Assembly: GCF_027925025.1 (NCBI RefSeq)
Contig: NZ_AP027058.1
Span: forward strand, 1,736,001-1,800,000
DNA from: Limnohabitans sp. MORI2
GTDB lineage: Bacteria > Pseudomonadota > Gammaproteobacteria > Burkholderiales > Burkholderiaceae_C
Direction: 5' to 3'
DNA: 64,000 bases
The notes beneath the pieces were generated by a model. It was not told the DNA's origin and searched no databases. It saw only the letters and a program-made list of their open reading frames with translations. Made by a program: the position numbers and the translations under genes. Shown here in pieces: positions 26,464 through 35,397 of this stretch (position 1 is its first letter; each line of letters starts with the position of its first letter).

Positions 26464-27048
26464 ATGACCCGCTACCCATTCCCTGACATCGAAGGCTTAC
26501 CCGAAGACCTGCGCGCCAAAATTTTGGAAGTCCAAGAAAAGTCTGGCTTTGTACCCAATGTGTTTTTGGCTTTGGCCCGCCGTCCTGCCGAGTGGCGTGC
26601 GTTCTTTGCCTATCACGATGCGCTGATGATGCCCGAGACCGTGGGCCGCGAGAGCAACCTCTCCAAAGGTGACCGCGAAATGATCGTCACCACCACCAGC
26701 GCAGCCAACAACTGCTTGTACTGCGTGGTGGCGCACGGTGCAATTTTGCGCATCTACGAAAAGAAACCTTTGGTGGCCGACCAAGTGGCCGTGAACTACC
26801 GCAAAGCCGACATCACACCACGCCAACGCGCCATGCTCGACTTCGCCATGAAGGTGTGCCTGCACAGCGACGAAGTGAACGATGACGACTTCACCGCCTT
26901 GCACGCCCACGGCTTCAATGACGAAGACATTTGGGACATTGCCAGCATCACTGCTTTCTTTGGCATGAGCAACCGCATTGCCAGCTTCAGCAGCATGATG
27001 CCCAACCCCGAGTTTTATCTGCTAGGCCGCGTGCCACGCCAAAAATAA
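26464..27048 (+). CDS. AhpD-like peroxidase-related protein
   Basis: A 194-residue AhpD-fold protein. The redox motif is NNCLYCVVAHGAILR: two cysteines three apart plus the partner histidine, as in alkylhydroperoxidase D and the uncharacterised peroxidase-related group. ILEVQEKSGFVPNVFLALARRP near the N-terminus is typical of that group. The ATG at 26464 follows a GGAG site; an earlier in-frame ATG at 26446 is weaker. It is directly followed, with no gap, by a YkgJ-family gene. Confidence 0.87.
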   Translation: MTRYPFPDIEGLPEDLRAKILEVQEKSGFVPNVFLALARRPAEWRAFFAYHDALMMPETVGRESNLSKGDREMIVTTTSAANNCLYCVVAHGAILRIYEKKPLVADQVAVNYRKADITPRQRAMLDFAMKVCLHSDEVNDDDFTALHAHGFNDEDIWDIASITAFFGMSNRIASFSSMMPNPEFYLLGRVPRQK

Positions 27049-27303
27049 ATGGACTGTCGCGCCGCTTGCGGGGCTTGCTGCATTGCCCCGTCCATCACCA
27101 GCCCACTGCCTGGCATGCCACATGGCAAACCGGCAGGTGTGCCCTGTGCACAGTTGATGGATGACATGCGCTGCGCGGTGTTCGGCAGGCCTGAGCGGCC
27201 TGCGTTTTGCGGCGGTTTAAAACCTTCAGCCGAGATGTGCGGCACTTCGCGTGAGGAGGCCATCGTGTGGCTCTCACGCTTAGACGCACTCACTGCGCCT
27301 TGA
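27049..27303 (+). CDS. YkgJ-family cysteine-cluster protein
   Basis: An 84-residue protein starting on the base after the AhpD-like stop. It carries the YkgJ/UPF0153 cysteine pattern: [14 protein letters not shown] at the N-terminus, then [27 protein letters not shown] and MCG. The cysteines are thought to bind zinc or an iron-sulfur cluster; function unknown. Zero-gap placement suggests co-translation with the AhpD-like gene. Confidence 0.85.
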   Translation: MDCRAACGACCIAPSITSPLPGMPHGKPAGVPCAQLMDDMRCAVFGRPERPAFCGGLKPSAEMCGTSREEAIVWLSRLDALTAP

Positions 27304-27306
27304 GAA

Positions 27307-27729
27307 TCAAGGCGTGACCAAAGCCCGCACCCAGTCGGGCAGTTCAATCGATTTTTGCTTAGGAAAGTCGACCCAAATCGTGGTCGCACCGCCAGCGGCG
27401 TAAATCGTGCCGGGGTTGCTGGCCGACTCCATCGTGGTCCAGGTTTCAAACGTGGTGCGTGCTGGGTCGCTGACATAGAGCTTGAGCAGCACATCACCTG
27501 GGTATTCAAGCTGTTTGTAGAAATTACAAAACGCATTGACGATCACCGGCCCCTGCCCTTCGGGCGAAGGCTGGGCATTGTTCTTGGCCAGCCACTCCAC
27601 ACGGATGATTTCAAGGTAACGAAAGTACAGCGTGTTGTTCACATGCCCCATCGCATCCATGTCGCCCCAGCGAATGGGAACGGTCATTTCGTAAACGAGT
27701 TTTTTGTTTTCAGGTATTTCGTATTTCAT
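27307..27729 (-). CDS. Acyl-CoA thioesterase (4HBT / hot-dog fold)
   Basis: A 140-residue hot-dog thioesterase: PIRWGDMDAMGHVNNTLYFRYLE carries the conserved catalytic Asp and His/Asn of the YbgC/4-hydroxybenzoyl-CoA thioesterase type. It hydrolyses an acyl-CoA, chain length unknown. Its start overlaps the stop of the SDR gene (ATGA at 27726-27729), so the two are coupled and probably act in one acyl-CoA pathway. Confidence 0.88.
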   Translation of the reverse strand: MKYEIPENKKLVYEMTVPIRWGDMDAMGHVNNTLYFRYLEIIRVEWLAKNNAQPSPEGQGPVIVNAFCNFYKQLEYPGDVLLKLYVSDPARTTFETWTTMESASNPGTIYAAGGATTIWVDFPKQKSIELPDWVRALVTP

Positions 27730-28508
27730 ACTGCAAAGCCGTCATCGGCTGAAATGATGGAACCATTGATAAAGCCACTTTCTGCACTGGCCAGCAACAC
27801 CAACAAGGCGTCCAGATCTTGCGGGTTGCCGATACGCTTACGCGGCAACATGCTGACCAGCTTTTGTCCTTGCTCCGTTTGCCAATGGTGGTGATTGATT
27901 TCAGTGTCGATGTAGCCAGGGCAAATCGCATTCACATTGATGCCAAAACGGCCCCACTCCATGGCCAGCACTTTGGTCATTTGAATCACAGCAGCTTTGC
28001 TCATGCAATACGGGCCAATTTGCGGCAACACGCGCAAGCCAGCGACAGAGGCGATGTTGATGATGCGTCCACCCGTGTAAGTGCCAGGCGCAGCCCCCTT
28101 GGCACGGGCCAACATGCGCTTGCCCACCTCTTGGGCCACGAAGAACGAGCCTTTCACGTTGGTGTTGAAGGTGAAGTCAAAGTCTTCTTCCGTCACGTCT
28201 TGCACGCGTTGGGTGGTGCTCACGCCCGAGTTATTCACCAATATGTCAATGCTGCCCACCTCGGTCTCGGCATGAGCCACGGCCGACTGGATGCTGCTCA
28301 ACGTGGTCACGTCTAGGCTCACCACATGGGCGTCGCCGCCTTCGGCTTGAATCTCGGCACGCAACTCTTTGAGCTTGTCCATGCGGCGGCTAGCCAACAC
28401 CACAGCGGCACCCGCACGTGACAGGGTTTTGGCAAATTGAGCCCCCAAACCACTTGATGCGCCGGTGACCAAAGCCACGCGGCCCGACAAATCTAGGCTG
28501 TACGCCAT
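27726..28508 (-). CDS. Short-chain dehydrogenase/reductase (SDR)
   Basis: A 260-residue classical SDR: cofactor turn TGASSGLGAQFAKTL, NNSGV, catalytic serine in INIASVAGLRV and the YCMSK motif (Tyr-x-x-x-Lys), followed by PGYIDTEI. Usual substrates are 3-hydroxyacyl or small secondary alcohols. It leads a two-gene unit with the thioesterase and is divergent from ETF-ubiquinone oxidoreductase, suggesting a beta-oxidation-like role. Substrate unknown. Confidence 0.9.
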   Translation of the reverse strand: MAYSLDLSGRVALVTGASSGLGAQFAKTLSRAGAAVVLASRRMDKLKELRAEIQAEGGDAHVVSLDVTTLSSIQSAVAHAETEVGSIDILVNNSGVSTTQRVQDVTEEDFDFTFNTNVKGSFFVAQEVGKRMLARAKGAAPGTYTGGRIINIASVAGLRVLPQIGPYCMSKAAVIQMTKVLAMEWGRFGINVNAICPGYIDTEINHHHWQTEQGQKLVSMLPRKRIGNPQDLDALLVLLASAESGFINGSIISADDGFAV

Positions 28509-28572
28509 GTTGACCTCCAGATTGTTGAGTTATTTCATTATGACAAGTGCGTCTATGGCAGGCCCTAAAATC

Positions 28573-28605
28573 TGTCTCACCTCTGACAACAAACAGAATG
28601 AGACA
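28573..28605 (+). promoter_or_regulatory. Inverted repeat just upstream of the ETF-QO start
   Basis: TGTCTCA (28573-28579) and TGAGACA (28599-28605) separated by 19 bases, ending six bases before the ATG at 28612. It could be an operator or a hairpin that hides the ribosome-binding site. No family is assigned. Confidence 0.35.
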
Positions 28606-28611
28606 ACGCAC

Positions 28612-30297
28612 ATGACACAAGAAGAAATCCTCGCCCAGTTTGGTCCCCGCGAAGCCATGGAATACGACGTGGTCGTGGTCGGTGGCGGCCCTGGCGGTCT
28701 GGCCACGGCCATTCGCATCAAGCAACTCGCTGCCGAAAAAGGCAACGATATGTCAGTGGTCGTCCTCGAAAAAGGCTCAGAGCCCGGCGCACACATTTTG
28801 TCGGGCGCGGTGATGGACCCGAAGGCCATGACCGAACTCATCCCCGACTGGAAAGAACTCGGCTGCCCACTGAATCAAGAAGTCACGGGCGACGATGTGT
28901 TGTTCCTCAGCGAAACCGATGCCCAACGCACGCCAGACTGGCTGCTACCCCGCAACTTGCACAACGACGGTTGCTATGTGGTGTCGCTCAGCAATGTGGT
29001 CAAGTGGATGGCAGCGCACGCTGAATCCATCGGCGTGGAAATTTTCCCTGGCTTCACGGCGGCTGAAGTGCTTTACAACGACGACGGCAGTGTGAAAGGC
29101 GTCGCCACTGGCAACCTCGGCATTGGCAAAGACGGCGAGCCCACTGACAACTTCCAGCTCGGCATGGAGCTGCACGCCAAGTACACCATCTTCGCCGAAG
29201 GCGCCCGTGGCCATTTGGGCAAGCAAGTGATTGCCAAATACAACTTGACCGAGGGCAAAGACCCACAAAGCTACGCCATCGGCATCAAAGAACTGTGGGA
29301 AGTGGACCCATCCAAAGCCAAGCCTGGCTTGGTGGTGCACACCTCTGGCTGGCCCATGCAAGACGACGCGTTTGGCGGCGGCTTTTTGTACCACCTCGAA
29401 GACAACAAAGTCACCCTCGGTTTTGTGCTCGGCCTCGACTACAAAAACCCATGGCTCAGCCCCTTTGAAGAAATGCAACGCTGGAAAACACACCCAGCCA
29501 TTGCAGCTCACCTCGAAGGTGCGAAACGCATTGGTTACGGCGCACGCGCCATCAACAACGGCACGCCACAAGCCTTGCCCAAAACCGTGTTCCCCGGTGG
29601 CGCACTGATTGGTTGCGATGCAGGCTACTTGAACGCAGCCCGCATCAAAGGCAGCCACGCCGCCATCAAGAGCGGCATGCTCGCTGCAGATGCAGCGTAT
29701 GAAGCTGTGTCGGCAGGTCGCGCCAACGATGAACTCAGCGCCTACCCCGCCGCATTTGAAAAGAGCTGGCTCAGCAAAGAGCTCAACCAATACCGCAACT
29801 TCAAACTGTGGTTCAAAAAAGGCAAGCTCGTCGGCATGGTGATGACCGGCATCGAACACTGGCTCTTGCCCAAGCTCGGCGTCGACAACCCACCATGGAC
29901 ACTGCATGCCACCAAGCCCGACCATGTGAACTTGGAGCCTGCAGCGCAGCACGCGCAAATCAACTACCCCAAGCCCGATGGCAAGCTCACGTTTGACCGC
30001 TTGAGCAGCGTGTTCATCAGCAACACCAACCACGAAGAAAACCAACCCGCGCACTTGACGCTCAAAGACGCGTCGGTGCCCGTCAACATCAACCTCGCCA
30101 AGTTCGCAGGCCCCGAGAGCCGCTATTGCCCCGCCGGTGTGTACGAGTACGTGAAGAACGACGACAACTCTGACCGCCTGCAAATCAACGCACAAAACTG
30201 CGTGCATTGCAAAACCTGCGACATCAAAGACCCCACCCAAAACATCGTGTGGGTCACACCCGAAGGCGGTGGCGGCCCCAACTACAGCGGCATGTAA
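28612..30297 (+). CDS. Electron-transfer flavoprotein-ubiquinone oxidoreductase
   Basis: A 561-residue membrane-associated FAD/4Fe-4S protein that moves electrons from ETF (etfAB, 58743-60449) to ubiquinone. FAD motif DVVVVGGGPGGLATAIRIK near residue 20; quinone-binding middle domain; cluster cysteines at the C-terminus in CPAGVYEYV and NCVHCKTCDIKDP; ending GGGPNYSGM as in the family. The ATG at 28612 was chosen because the protein family starts just before the FAD motif; the open frame upstream is spurious. gcvH follows five bases later. Confidence 0.95.
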   Translation: MTQEEILAQFGPREAMEYDVVVVGGGPGGLATAIRIKQLAAEKGNDMSVVVLEKGSEPGAHILSGAVMDPKAMTELIPDWKELGCPLNQEVTGDDVLFLSETDAQRTPDWLLPRNLHNDGCYVVSLSNVVKWMAAHAESIGVEIFPGFTAAEVLYNDDGSVKGVATGNLGIGKDGEPTDNFQLGMELHAKYTIFAEGARGHLGKQVIAKYNLTEGKDPQSYAIGIKELWEVDPSKAKPGLVVHTSGWPMQDDAFGGGFLYHLEDNKVTLGFVLGLDYKNPWLSPFEEMQRWKTHPAIAAHLEGAKRIGYGARAINNGTPQALPKTVFPGGALIGCDAGYLNAARIKGSHAAIKSGMLAADAAYEAVSAGRANDELSAYPAAFEKSWLSKELNQYRNFKLWFKKGKLVGMVMTGIEHWLLPKLGVDNPPWTLHATKPDHVNLEPAAQHAQINYPKPDGKLTFDRLSSVFISNTNHEENQPAHLTLKDASVPVNINLAKFAGPESRYCPAGVYEYVKNDDNSDRLQINAQNCVHCKTCDIKDPTQNIVWVTPEGGGGPNYSGM

Positions 30298-30302
30298 AGA
30301 CT

Positions 30303-30665
30303 ATGAACAAATATCACGCAGAACACACGTGGGTGCGCATCGAAGGCGACACCGCCTTGGTGGGCATCACCCAACACGCACAAGACACGCTGGGCGACAT
30401 CGTGTTTGTCGACTTCGCCCCCGTGGGTACCACCGCAGCGCAAGGCACCGTGGCCGGTGTGGTCGAGTCGGTCAAAGCCGCCGCCGATGTGCACATGCCT
30501 GCAACTGTGGAAATCCTTGAACACAACGAAGCCTTGCGAGCCGATCCCTCACTGGCCAACAGCGACCCCGAGGGTGCAGGCTGGTTTTACAAAGTCAAGC
30601 TCAACAATGCAGCGGAGCTGGATGGACTGATGGATGATGCGGCATATCAAGGCATCACGGGTTAA
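30303..30665 (+). CDS. gcvH: Glycine cleavage system H protein (orphan)
   Basis: A 120-residue lipoyl carrier. Lys58 in ESVKAAADVHMP is the lipoylation site; HTWVRI and GDIVFVDFAPVG are family motifs. In the glycine cleavage complex it shuttles the aminomethyl group between GcvP, GcvT and GcvL. Here no gcvT or gcvP is adjacent; instead it lies five bases after ETF-QO. It may serve a distant glycine cleavage system, or act as a lipoyl-relay or other H-like protein. Confidence 0.92.
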   Translation: MNKYHAEHTWVRIEGDTALVGITQHAQDTLGDIVFVDFAPVGTTAAQGTVAGVVESVKAAADVHMPATVEILEHNEALRADPSLANSDPEGAGWFYKVKLNNAAELDGLMDDAAYQGITG

Positions 30666-30684
30666 TCCCCACGATCCAAACAAC

Positions 30685-30712
30685 AAGGCTGCTCACAGAG
30701 CAGCCTTTTTTA
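30685..30712 (+). terminator. Rho-independent terminator after gcvH
   Basis: A 10-bp perfect stem (30685-30694 with 30698-30707), loop ACA, followed by a T run. It ends the ETF-QO/gcvH unit. Confidence 0.9.
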
Positions 30713-30734
30713 TTGCGGAATCACTTAGCTCACA

Positions 30735-31508
30735 TCAGTGCAAAAACAAAGAAAAAAGTTGGTTCTTGAAGTGAATCCCGAGTCTTGCAAAGGCACGGTT
30801 GCGATAAGTTTTAACGGTCGCCAAGGACAGCCCTAAATCGCTGGCAATGCCATCCTGCGTCATGCCTGTGAGCAAACGCGCGCACACATCGAGTTCTCGC
30901 TCTGTCAATGAAGGGTTGTAGGCCATGAGCTTGGCAATCCAATGGTTCACATCACGGCCAGCGCCTGCCGCCTGCGGCGTGGACAAGGCAATTTGCTTTT
31001 GCACAAGCGTGAGCAGCACCGGCGCTAAAGAGGCGAGGTTTGACAAATGCGCATCTGTGAAGGGACGCTGATGGACATGGCGGTAGAAGTTAATCGCAAA
31101 AACCGAGGCAGCCTCTTGTTGAATGACCGACAAACGCTCTTTCATACCGTGCGGCTCATAAACCAGTGCCTTATGCTGAGCTGGAATTTCTTTGTCAGTG
31201 ATATGGCACAACAAGGCATGACCACTCTCCATCACAGGCGCAGCCAGGGTTTGATCGTTCTTTTGCGGACCAGACAAATAAGCATTCCAGCAGGCCTGGG
31301 TATGGTCAGCCACGCCCAAGCTAGCCGACATGAAACGGGTGGGTACGCACTGGCGACCAGTTCGGTAAATGGAGTACGACGCAGCGGGCACCACGTCTTG
31401 CAGGTGCGGTAGAAATTGAGCCTCAAAATCGTTTTGGCCCATCAATCCAATCAAGCCATCCAGTGCATGGACATGCGCGGATGGCGAGTGCAAATTCCAT
31501 TGACGCAT
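30735..31508 (-). CDS. LuxR-family transcriptional regulator
   Basis: A 257-residue regulator with a C-terminal LuxR helix-turn-helix (LTERELDVCARLLTGMTQDGIASDLGLSLATVKTYRNRAFARLGI). The N-terminal 180 residues look like a sensor domain of unknown ligand (hydrophobic core FAINFYRHVHQRPFTDAHLSNLASLAPVLL). No receiver domain or phosphorylation site is evident. It is divergent from the DUF3237/Bug gene pair and may control it. Confidence 0.82.
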   Translation of the reverse strand: MRQWNLHSPSAHVHALDGLIGLMGQNDFEAQFLPHLQDVVPAASYSIYRTGRQCVPTRFMSASLGVADHTQACWNAYLSGPQKNDQTLAAPVMESGHALLCHITDKEIPAQHKALVYEPHGMKERLSVIQQEAASVFAINFYRHVHQRPFTDAHLSNLASLAPVLLTLVQKQIALSTPQAAGAGRDVNHWIAKLMAYNPSLTERELDVCARLLTGMTQDGIASDLGLSLATVKTYRNRAFARLGIHFKNQLFSLFLH

Positions 31509-31588
31509 TTTGAATAATGAGTTGCCTTTGTGCTTGTCATCCTAAGGGATGACAACGGGTTAGACCTATTGGGATTACCCTGTGACGC

Positions 31589-32056
31589 ATGTCTGATTTA
31601 CCCACCCCCAACCTCAAGTTTTTCGCAGATTTGTCTGTCGAAGTTGCCAAGCCCATTGAAGTGGGCCAAACCATTCACGGCACGCGTCGACTCATCTCTA
31701 TTCTTGGCGGCACGGTCCAAGGCGATGGCTGGACCGCACGCGTGCTGCCGGGCGGCGCAGATTTCCAGCTGATCGTGAATGCGCAAATGGCCGAGCTAGA
31801 TGCACGCTACGCCCTAGAGACAGACGCTGGCGATGTGATTTACGTCCAAAACCACGCCATCCGCACCGCCTCACCCGAGGTGATGGCCAAACTCATCAAA
31901 GGTGAAGTGGTGAACCCCGAATCGGTTTACTTCCGCTGCACGCCCCGCTTTGAAACCGCATCTCCTGCTCTGTCATGGATCAGCGAACGTTTGTTCATTG
32001 GTACCGGGGCACGGCACCCAGACCGTGTGGTCATGCGCTTCTTTGAAGTCTGTTGA
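31589..32056 (+). CDS. DUF3237-family protein
   Basis: A 155-residue protein of the DUF3237 beta-barrel family: TIHGTRRLISILGGTVQGDGW, LPGGADFQLI and YFRCTPRFETASPALSWISERLFIGTGAR are the typical segments. Function unknown. It sits 47 bases ahead of a Bug-type binding protein and divergent from a LuxR regulator, suggesting a role in uptake or breakdown of a carboxylate or aromatic acid. Confidence 0.85.
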   Translation: MSDLPTPNLKFFADLSVEVAKPIEVGQTIHGTRRLISILGGTVQGDGWTARVLPGGADFQLIVNAQMAELDARYALETDAGDVIYVQNHAIRTASPEVMAKLIKGEVVNPESVYFRCTPRFETASPALSWISERLFIGTGARHPDRVVMRFFEVC

Positions 32057-32103
32057 TCGCACCTACTTTTTCCAAATTAAAACAAACCCCTAAGGAGACA
32101 CAC

Positions 32104-33093
32104 ATGAAACCACAATTCACACGTCGCAGCTTGATCATCGGCATGGGCTTGGCGGCCTTAGGCGCGAGCATGGGCGCATCGGCAGAACCCAACTACCCCA
32201 CCCGCCCCGTCCGCATCATTGTGGGCTTCCCCGCAGGCACAGGCCCAGACATCGTGGCACGTTTGGTCGCTCAAAAGCTATCCGAAGGCTGGAACAACAT
32301 GGGCGTGATTGTGGACAACAAGCCCGGCGCAGGTGGCCTCATCGCAGCGAGCGAAGCCGCCCGTGCCGCCCCCGATGGCTACACCTTGATGCTGGGCGAA
32401 ACAGGCCAGCTCAGCATTGCACCCAGCAGCTACAACAAGCTGCCCTATGACCCCGCCAAAGACTTCGCACCTATCAGCCAAGTGGTCAGCGCCGACTTTG
32501 TGCTCTTGGTCAACCCGCAAAAAGTTCCTGCCAAAAACGTGAAGGAATTCGTGAGCTGGACGCAGCAACAAAAAGGCCTCTTCATGGCCACCTTTGGTGC
32601 GGGCACGCCCGGCCACTTCGGCGCGTTCATGTTTGGTGATGCCGTGAAACTCAAGCCCGAAGCCGTGCACTACAAGAGCACAGCCGATGCGCTGGGCGGT
32701 TTGTTCAGCGGTGATGTGCAAGGCGTGTTCGCCAGCGTGGGTTTGGCTGCACCTAACGTGAAGGCGGGCAAGCTTGTGGCATTGGGTAGCACTGGTGCAA
32801 CCCGCACAGGCGCATTGCCCGATGTGCCCACCATCAAGGAGCAGGGTTACAACAACCTCGAGTTCTCATCATGGTTTGGCATCGTCGCTCCATCGAAAGT
32901 GCCTGCAGACATTCAAGCCAAGCTGAGTGCCGACGTTCAAAAAGCGGTGAAGTCTGCTGACACCAAAGCCAAGCTGGAAGAATCCGGCTTTCGCGTGACG
33001 GGCACCAACAAAGATGAGTTTGCGCGCATCATTGCTGCTGACACTGTGACGTGGGGAAAAGCCGTTGCGGCAACAGGCTTCAAGGCTGACTGA
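32104..33093 (+). CDS. Bug-family (TctC) tripartite tricarboxylate transporter binding protein
   Basis: A 329-residue periplasmic binding protein. The leader has RRSLIIG and ends at ASAEP; the mature part shows the Bug signatures YPTRPVRIIVGFPAGTGPDIVAR, NKPGAGGLIAASEAARAAPDGYT and VPTIKEQGY. A GGAG site precedes the ATG. Bug proteins bind carboxylates, amino acids or aromatic acids and are strongly expanded in Burkholderiales. No TctA/TctB membrane partners are adjacent, so it may be an orphan or signalling binding protein. Its last 14 bases overlap the convergent AHSA1 gene. Confidence 0.92.
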   Translation: MKPQFTRRSLIIGMGLAALGASMGASAEPNYPTRPVRIIVGFPAGTGPDIVARLVAQKLSEGWNNMGVIVDNKPGAGGLIAASEAARAAPDGYTLMLGETGQLSIAPSSYNKLPYDPAKDFAPISQVVSADFVLLVNPQKVPAKNVKEFVSWTQQQKGLFMATFGAGTPGHFGAFMFGDAVKLKPEAVHYKSTADALGGLFSGDVQGVFASVGLAAPNVKAGKLVALGSTGATRTGALPDVPTIKEQGYNNLEFSSWFGIVAPSKVPADIQAKLSADVQKAVKSADTKAKLEESGFRVTGTNKDEFARIIAADTVTWGKAVAATGFKAD

Positions 33094-33517
33094 TCAGCGC
33101 TCGCGTCAGCCGATCGAGGTTTTGCCCATTGGCTGGCTCAACCATCGCTTTGACGGTTTGTGCGATTTGCGTGTCATCAAACACTTGTTGCCAACGCAAA
33201 TGCGTGCCGTCTGTAACTTGGGTCAGTTGCACAGTGAGCGTGAAAAAGGGCTGGCAATCGTGACGAATCACCACACGCGATGCAGGCTCCAGTTCAGTGA
33301 ACACATTTTGATTCGGGTAGCGCGCGCCATCTGGCCCCATCATCACAAAAGTCCAACGCCCACCTTCTTTGAATTCAAAGGTTTGAAATTCGTTGGTGAA
33401 CCCCTCTGGGCCCCACCAAGTGGCCAGCAAATCTGACGACGCAAATGCGTTGTACACCGCTTGAGGCGAGAACGGCAGTGTTCTCTCGGTGCGAAAGCTT
33501 GCATCATTACTCATCAT
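33080..33517 (-). CDS. SRPBCC/AHSA1-family protein
   Basis: A 145-residue START-like hydrophobic-pocket protein: FRTERTLPFSPQAVYNAFASSD at the start, LLATWWGPEGFTNEFQTFEFKEGG, then FVMMGPDGA and the C-terminal helix. Family members bind hydrophobic ligands or modulate Hsp90; function here unknown. Two ATGs (33517, 33514) compete, with no clear ribosome-binding site for either. It overlaps the end of the Bug gene. Confidence 0.8.
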   Translation of the reverse strand: MMSNDASFRTERTLPFSPQAVYNAFASSDLLATWWGPEGFTNEFQTFEFKEGGRWTFVMMGPDGARYPNQNVFTELEPASRVVIRHDCQPFFTLTVQLTQVTDGTHLRWQQVFDDTQIAQTVKAMVEPANGQNLDRLTRALISQP

Positions 33518-33526
33518 CAAGTGACG

Positions 33527-34717
33527 TTACAAGGCCTTCGCCAAGCGTGCAATGCCTTCGTTGATTTTGTCCACATCCGCCGTGGCAAAGCTCAAACGAA
33601 TGGCGGTGGTGTCTGGATTGCTTGCAAAGAACGGCGCACCGGGCACAAAGGCCACGCCTTGCTCAATCGCACGTTTGGCGAGTTCGCTGCCATCTTTCAC
33701 TTTGCCACCTGCACCGGTGAGGTTGGCCCAGAAAAAGAGGCCGCCTTGTGGTTGGGTAAACGTCAATGCATCGCCCAGCTCGCGCTTCAGGGCATCGCCC
33801 ATCGCTTTGGCACGTTCGGCATACACACTGCGCACATGCGCCAAGGTGGCGGGCATGCGGCCTGCTTTGAGGTAGTGCGCGGCGGTGGCTTGTGCAAAGG
33901 TGGAAGTGTGCGCATCGCTGAACTGCTTGCACATGGTGGCGCGGGCCAACAACTCGGGCGGGGCAATCATCCAGCCCACACGCAGACCGGGTGACAAGAC
34001 TTTGCTGAGCGAACCGCAGTGAATCAACCACTCGCGGCTGCCTGGCACTTGGTCACTCAAAGCGAGCAATGAAGGTGGCGGGGCATCGCCAAAGTACAAG
34101 TCGCCATAAGGGTCGTCTTCGACCACCACGGTTTTGTATTTCACGGCGAGTTCGAGTACGCGCAAACGGCGCTCTAGGTTGAGCGTGGCACCACTCGGGT
34201 TGCCGAACGTAGGAATGAGGTACACCAGTTTTGGCTTGTGTTGCACCATCATTTCTTCGAGCTTGTCCACCTGCACGCCATGCGCGTCAATGGGCACGCC
34301 CACCACTTGGGGGCCGTACAAACGGAAGCACTGAATGGTAGCCAAAAATGTGGGGCCTTCCACCAAGGCCACATCGCTGGGGTTGAGCAAAGTCTTGGCA
34401 ATCAAGTCCAACGCTTGTTGGCTGCCTGTGGTGACGATGAGGCCGTTGGCATCTAAGCCTTTCACGCCTTTGCTGGCCATGAAGGCAGCGAGTTGTTCGC
34501 GCAGTGGTTGGTAGCCCTCGGTCGCACCGTATTGCAGCGCAGCGCCTGGCTCTTGGGTCAATGCCGCTTCGCTGGCTGCGCGGATGCCGTCCACATCAAA
34601 CATGGCGCTGTCGGGAAAGCCACCCGCAAAGCTGATGATGCCGGGCTTGCCCAGCAGTTTGAACAGTTCGCGGATGGCAGAGGTTTCAACATTGTTGAGG
34701 CGGTCAGCAAATTGCAT
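33527..34717 (-). CDS. PLP-dependent aminotransferase class I/II (LysN / MocR-catalytic type)
   Basis: A 396-residue aminotransferase: GKPGIISFAGGFPDSAMFDV, TTGSQQALDLIAKTLLNP, IPTFGNPSGATLNLERR, the DDPYGDLYF aspartate and PLP-lysine region HCGSLSKVLSPGLRVGW. This is the 2-aminoadipate transaminase-like group; substrates include aromatic and branched-chain amino acids. The ATG at 34717 gives MQFADRLNNVETS, typical for the family; the upstream extension has no homology-like features. It is divergent from nth across 18 bases, so their promoters overlap. Confidence 0.87.
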   Translation of the reverse strand: MQFADRLNNVETSAIRELFKLLGKPGIISFAGGFPDSAMFDVDGIRAASEAALTQEPGAALQYGATEGYQPLREQLAAFMASKGVKGLDANGLIVTTGSQQALDLIAKTLLNPSDVALVEGPTFLATIQCFRLYGPQVVGVPIDAHGVQVDKLEEMMVQHKPKLVYLIPTFGNPSGATLNLERRLRVLELAVKYKTVVVEDDPYGDLYFGDAPPPSLLALSDQVPGSREWLIHCGSLSKVLSPGLRVGWMIAPPELLARATMCKQFSDAHTSTFAQATAAHYLKAGRMPATLAHVRSVYAERAKAMGDALKRELGDALTFTQPQGGLFFWANLTGAGGKVKDGSELAKRAIEQGVAFVPGAPFFASNPDTTAIRLSFATADVDKINEGIARLAKAL

Positions 34718-34735
34718 GATGGGGATAATGAGCGA

Positions 34736-35374
34736 ATGAAAATACAGCACATTGAGCCTTTTTTTGCGACGCTGAAAGCAGCCAATCCGCAGCCCAATAC
34801 CGAGTTGGAATATACCAGCGTGTTCGAGCTGCTGGCCGCTGTGCTGCTGAGCGCACAGGCCACCGATGTGGGCGTGAACAAGGCCACACGCCGCTTGTTT
34901 CCAGCGGCCAACACGCCGCAACAAATTTTGAATTTGGGCTTAGAGGGCTTGGAGCGCTACATCCAAACCATTGGCCTGTACCGCAGCAAGGCCAAGCACC
35001 TGATGCAAACCTGCCGCATCTTGGTGGACCAACACGCGGGCGCGGTGCCTCGCACGCGTGAAGCCCTAGAAGCCCTGCCAGGCGTGGGCCGCAAAACAGC
35101 CAACGTGGTGCTCAACGTCGCCTTTGGCGAACCGACCATGGCAGTGGACACGCACATCTTTCGCGTGGGGAACAGAACAGGGCTGGCGAAAGGTAAAACG
35201 CCTTACGAGGTGGAAATGCAGTTGATGAAACGCGTGCCTGCCGATTATTTGGTGGACGCACATCACTGGCTCATCTTGCATGGTCGCTATGTGTGCCAAG
35301 CACGCAAGCCACTGTGCTGGCAATGTGGTGTGTCTGAGTTTTGTAGCTTCAAGCCCAAAACGCCTCGACCTTGA
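34736..35374 (+). CDS. nth: Endonuclease III (DNA glycosylase/AP lyase)
   Basis: Removes oxidised pyrimidines from DNA and nicks the abasic site. The 212-residue protein has Lys120 in LPGVGRKTANVVLN and Asp138 in VDTHIFR as the catalytic pair, and the 4Fe-4S cysteines at 187, 194, 197 and 203 (C-x6-C-x2-C-x5-C), the same numbering as in E. coli Nth. The ATG at 34736 is chosen on that alignment. Confidence 0.97.
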   Translation: MKIQHIEPFFATLKAANPQPNTELEYTSVFELLAAVLLSAQATDVGVNKATRRLFPAANTPQQILNLGLEGLERYIQTIGLYRSKAKHLMQTCRILVDQHAGAVPRTREALEALPGVGRKTANVVLNVAFGEPTMAVDTHIFRVGNRTGLAKGKTPYEVEMQLMKRVPADYLVDAHHWLILHGRYVCQARKPLCWQCGVSEFCSFKPKTPRP

Positions 35375-35397
35375 GGGGCGTCATGCGCTTGAGCACC

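Noticed and set aside
28945..30240. 431-residue minus-strand open frame opposite ETF-QO
   Set aside because: Antisense of a clearly conserved gene; composition is that of a reversed coding strand.
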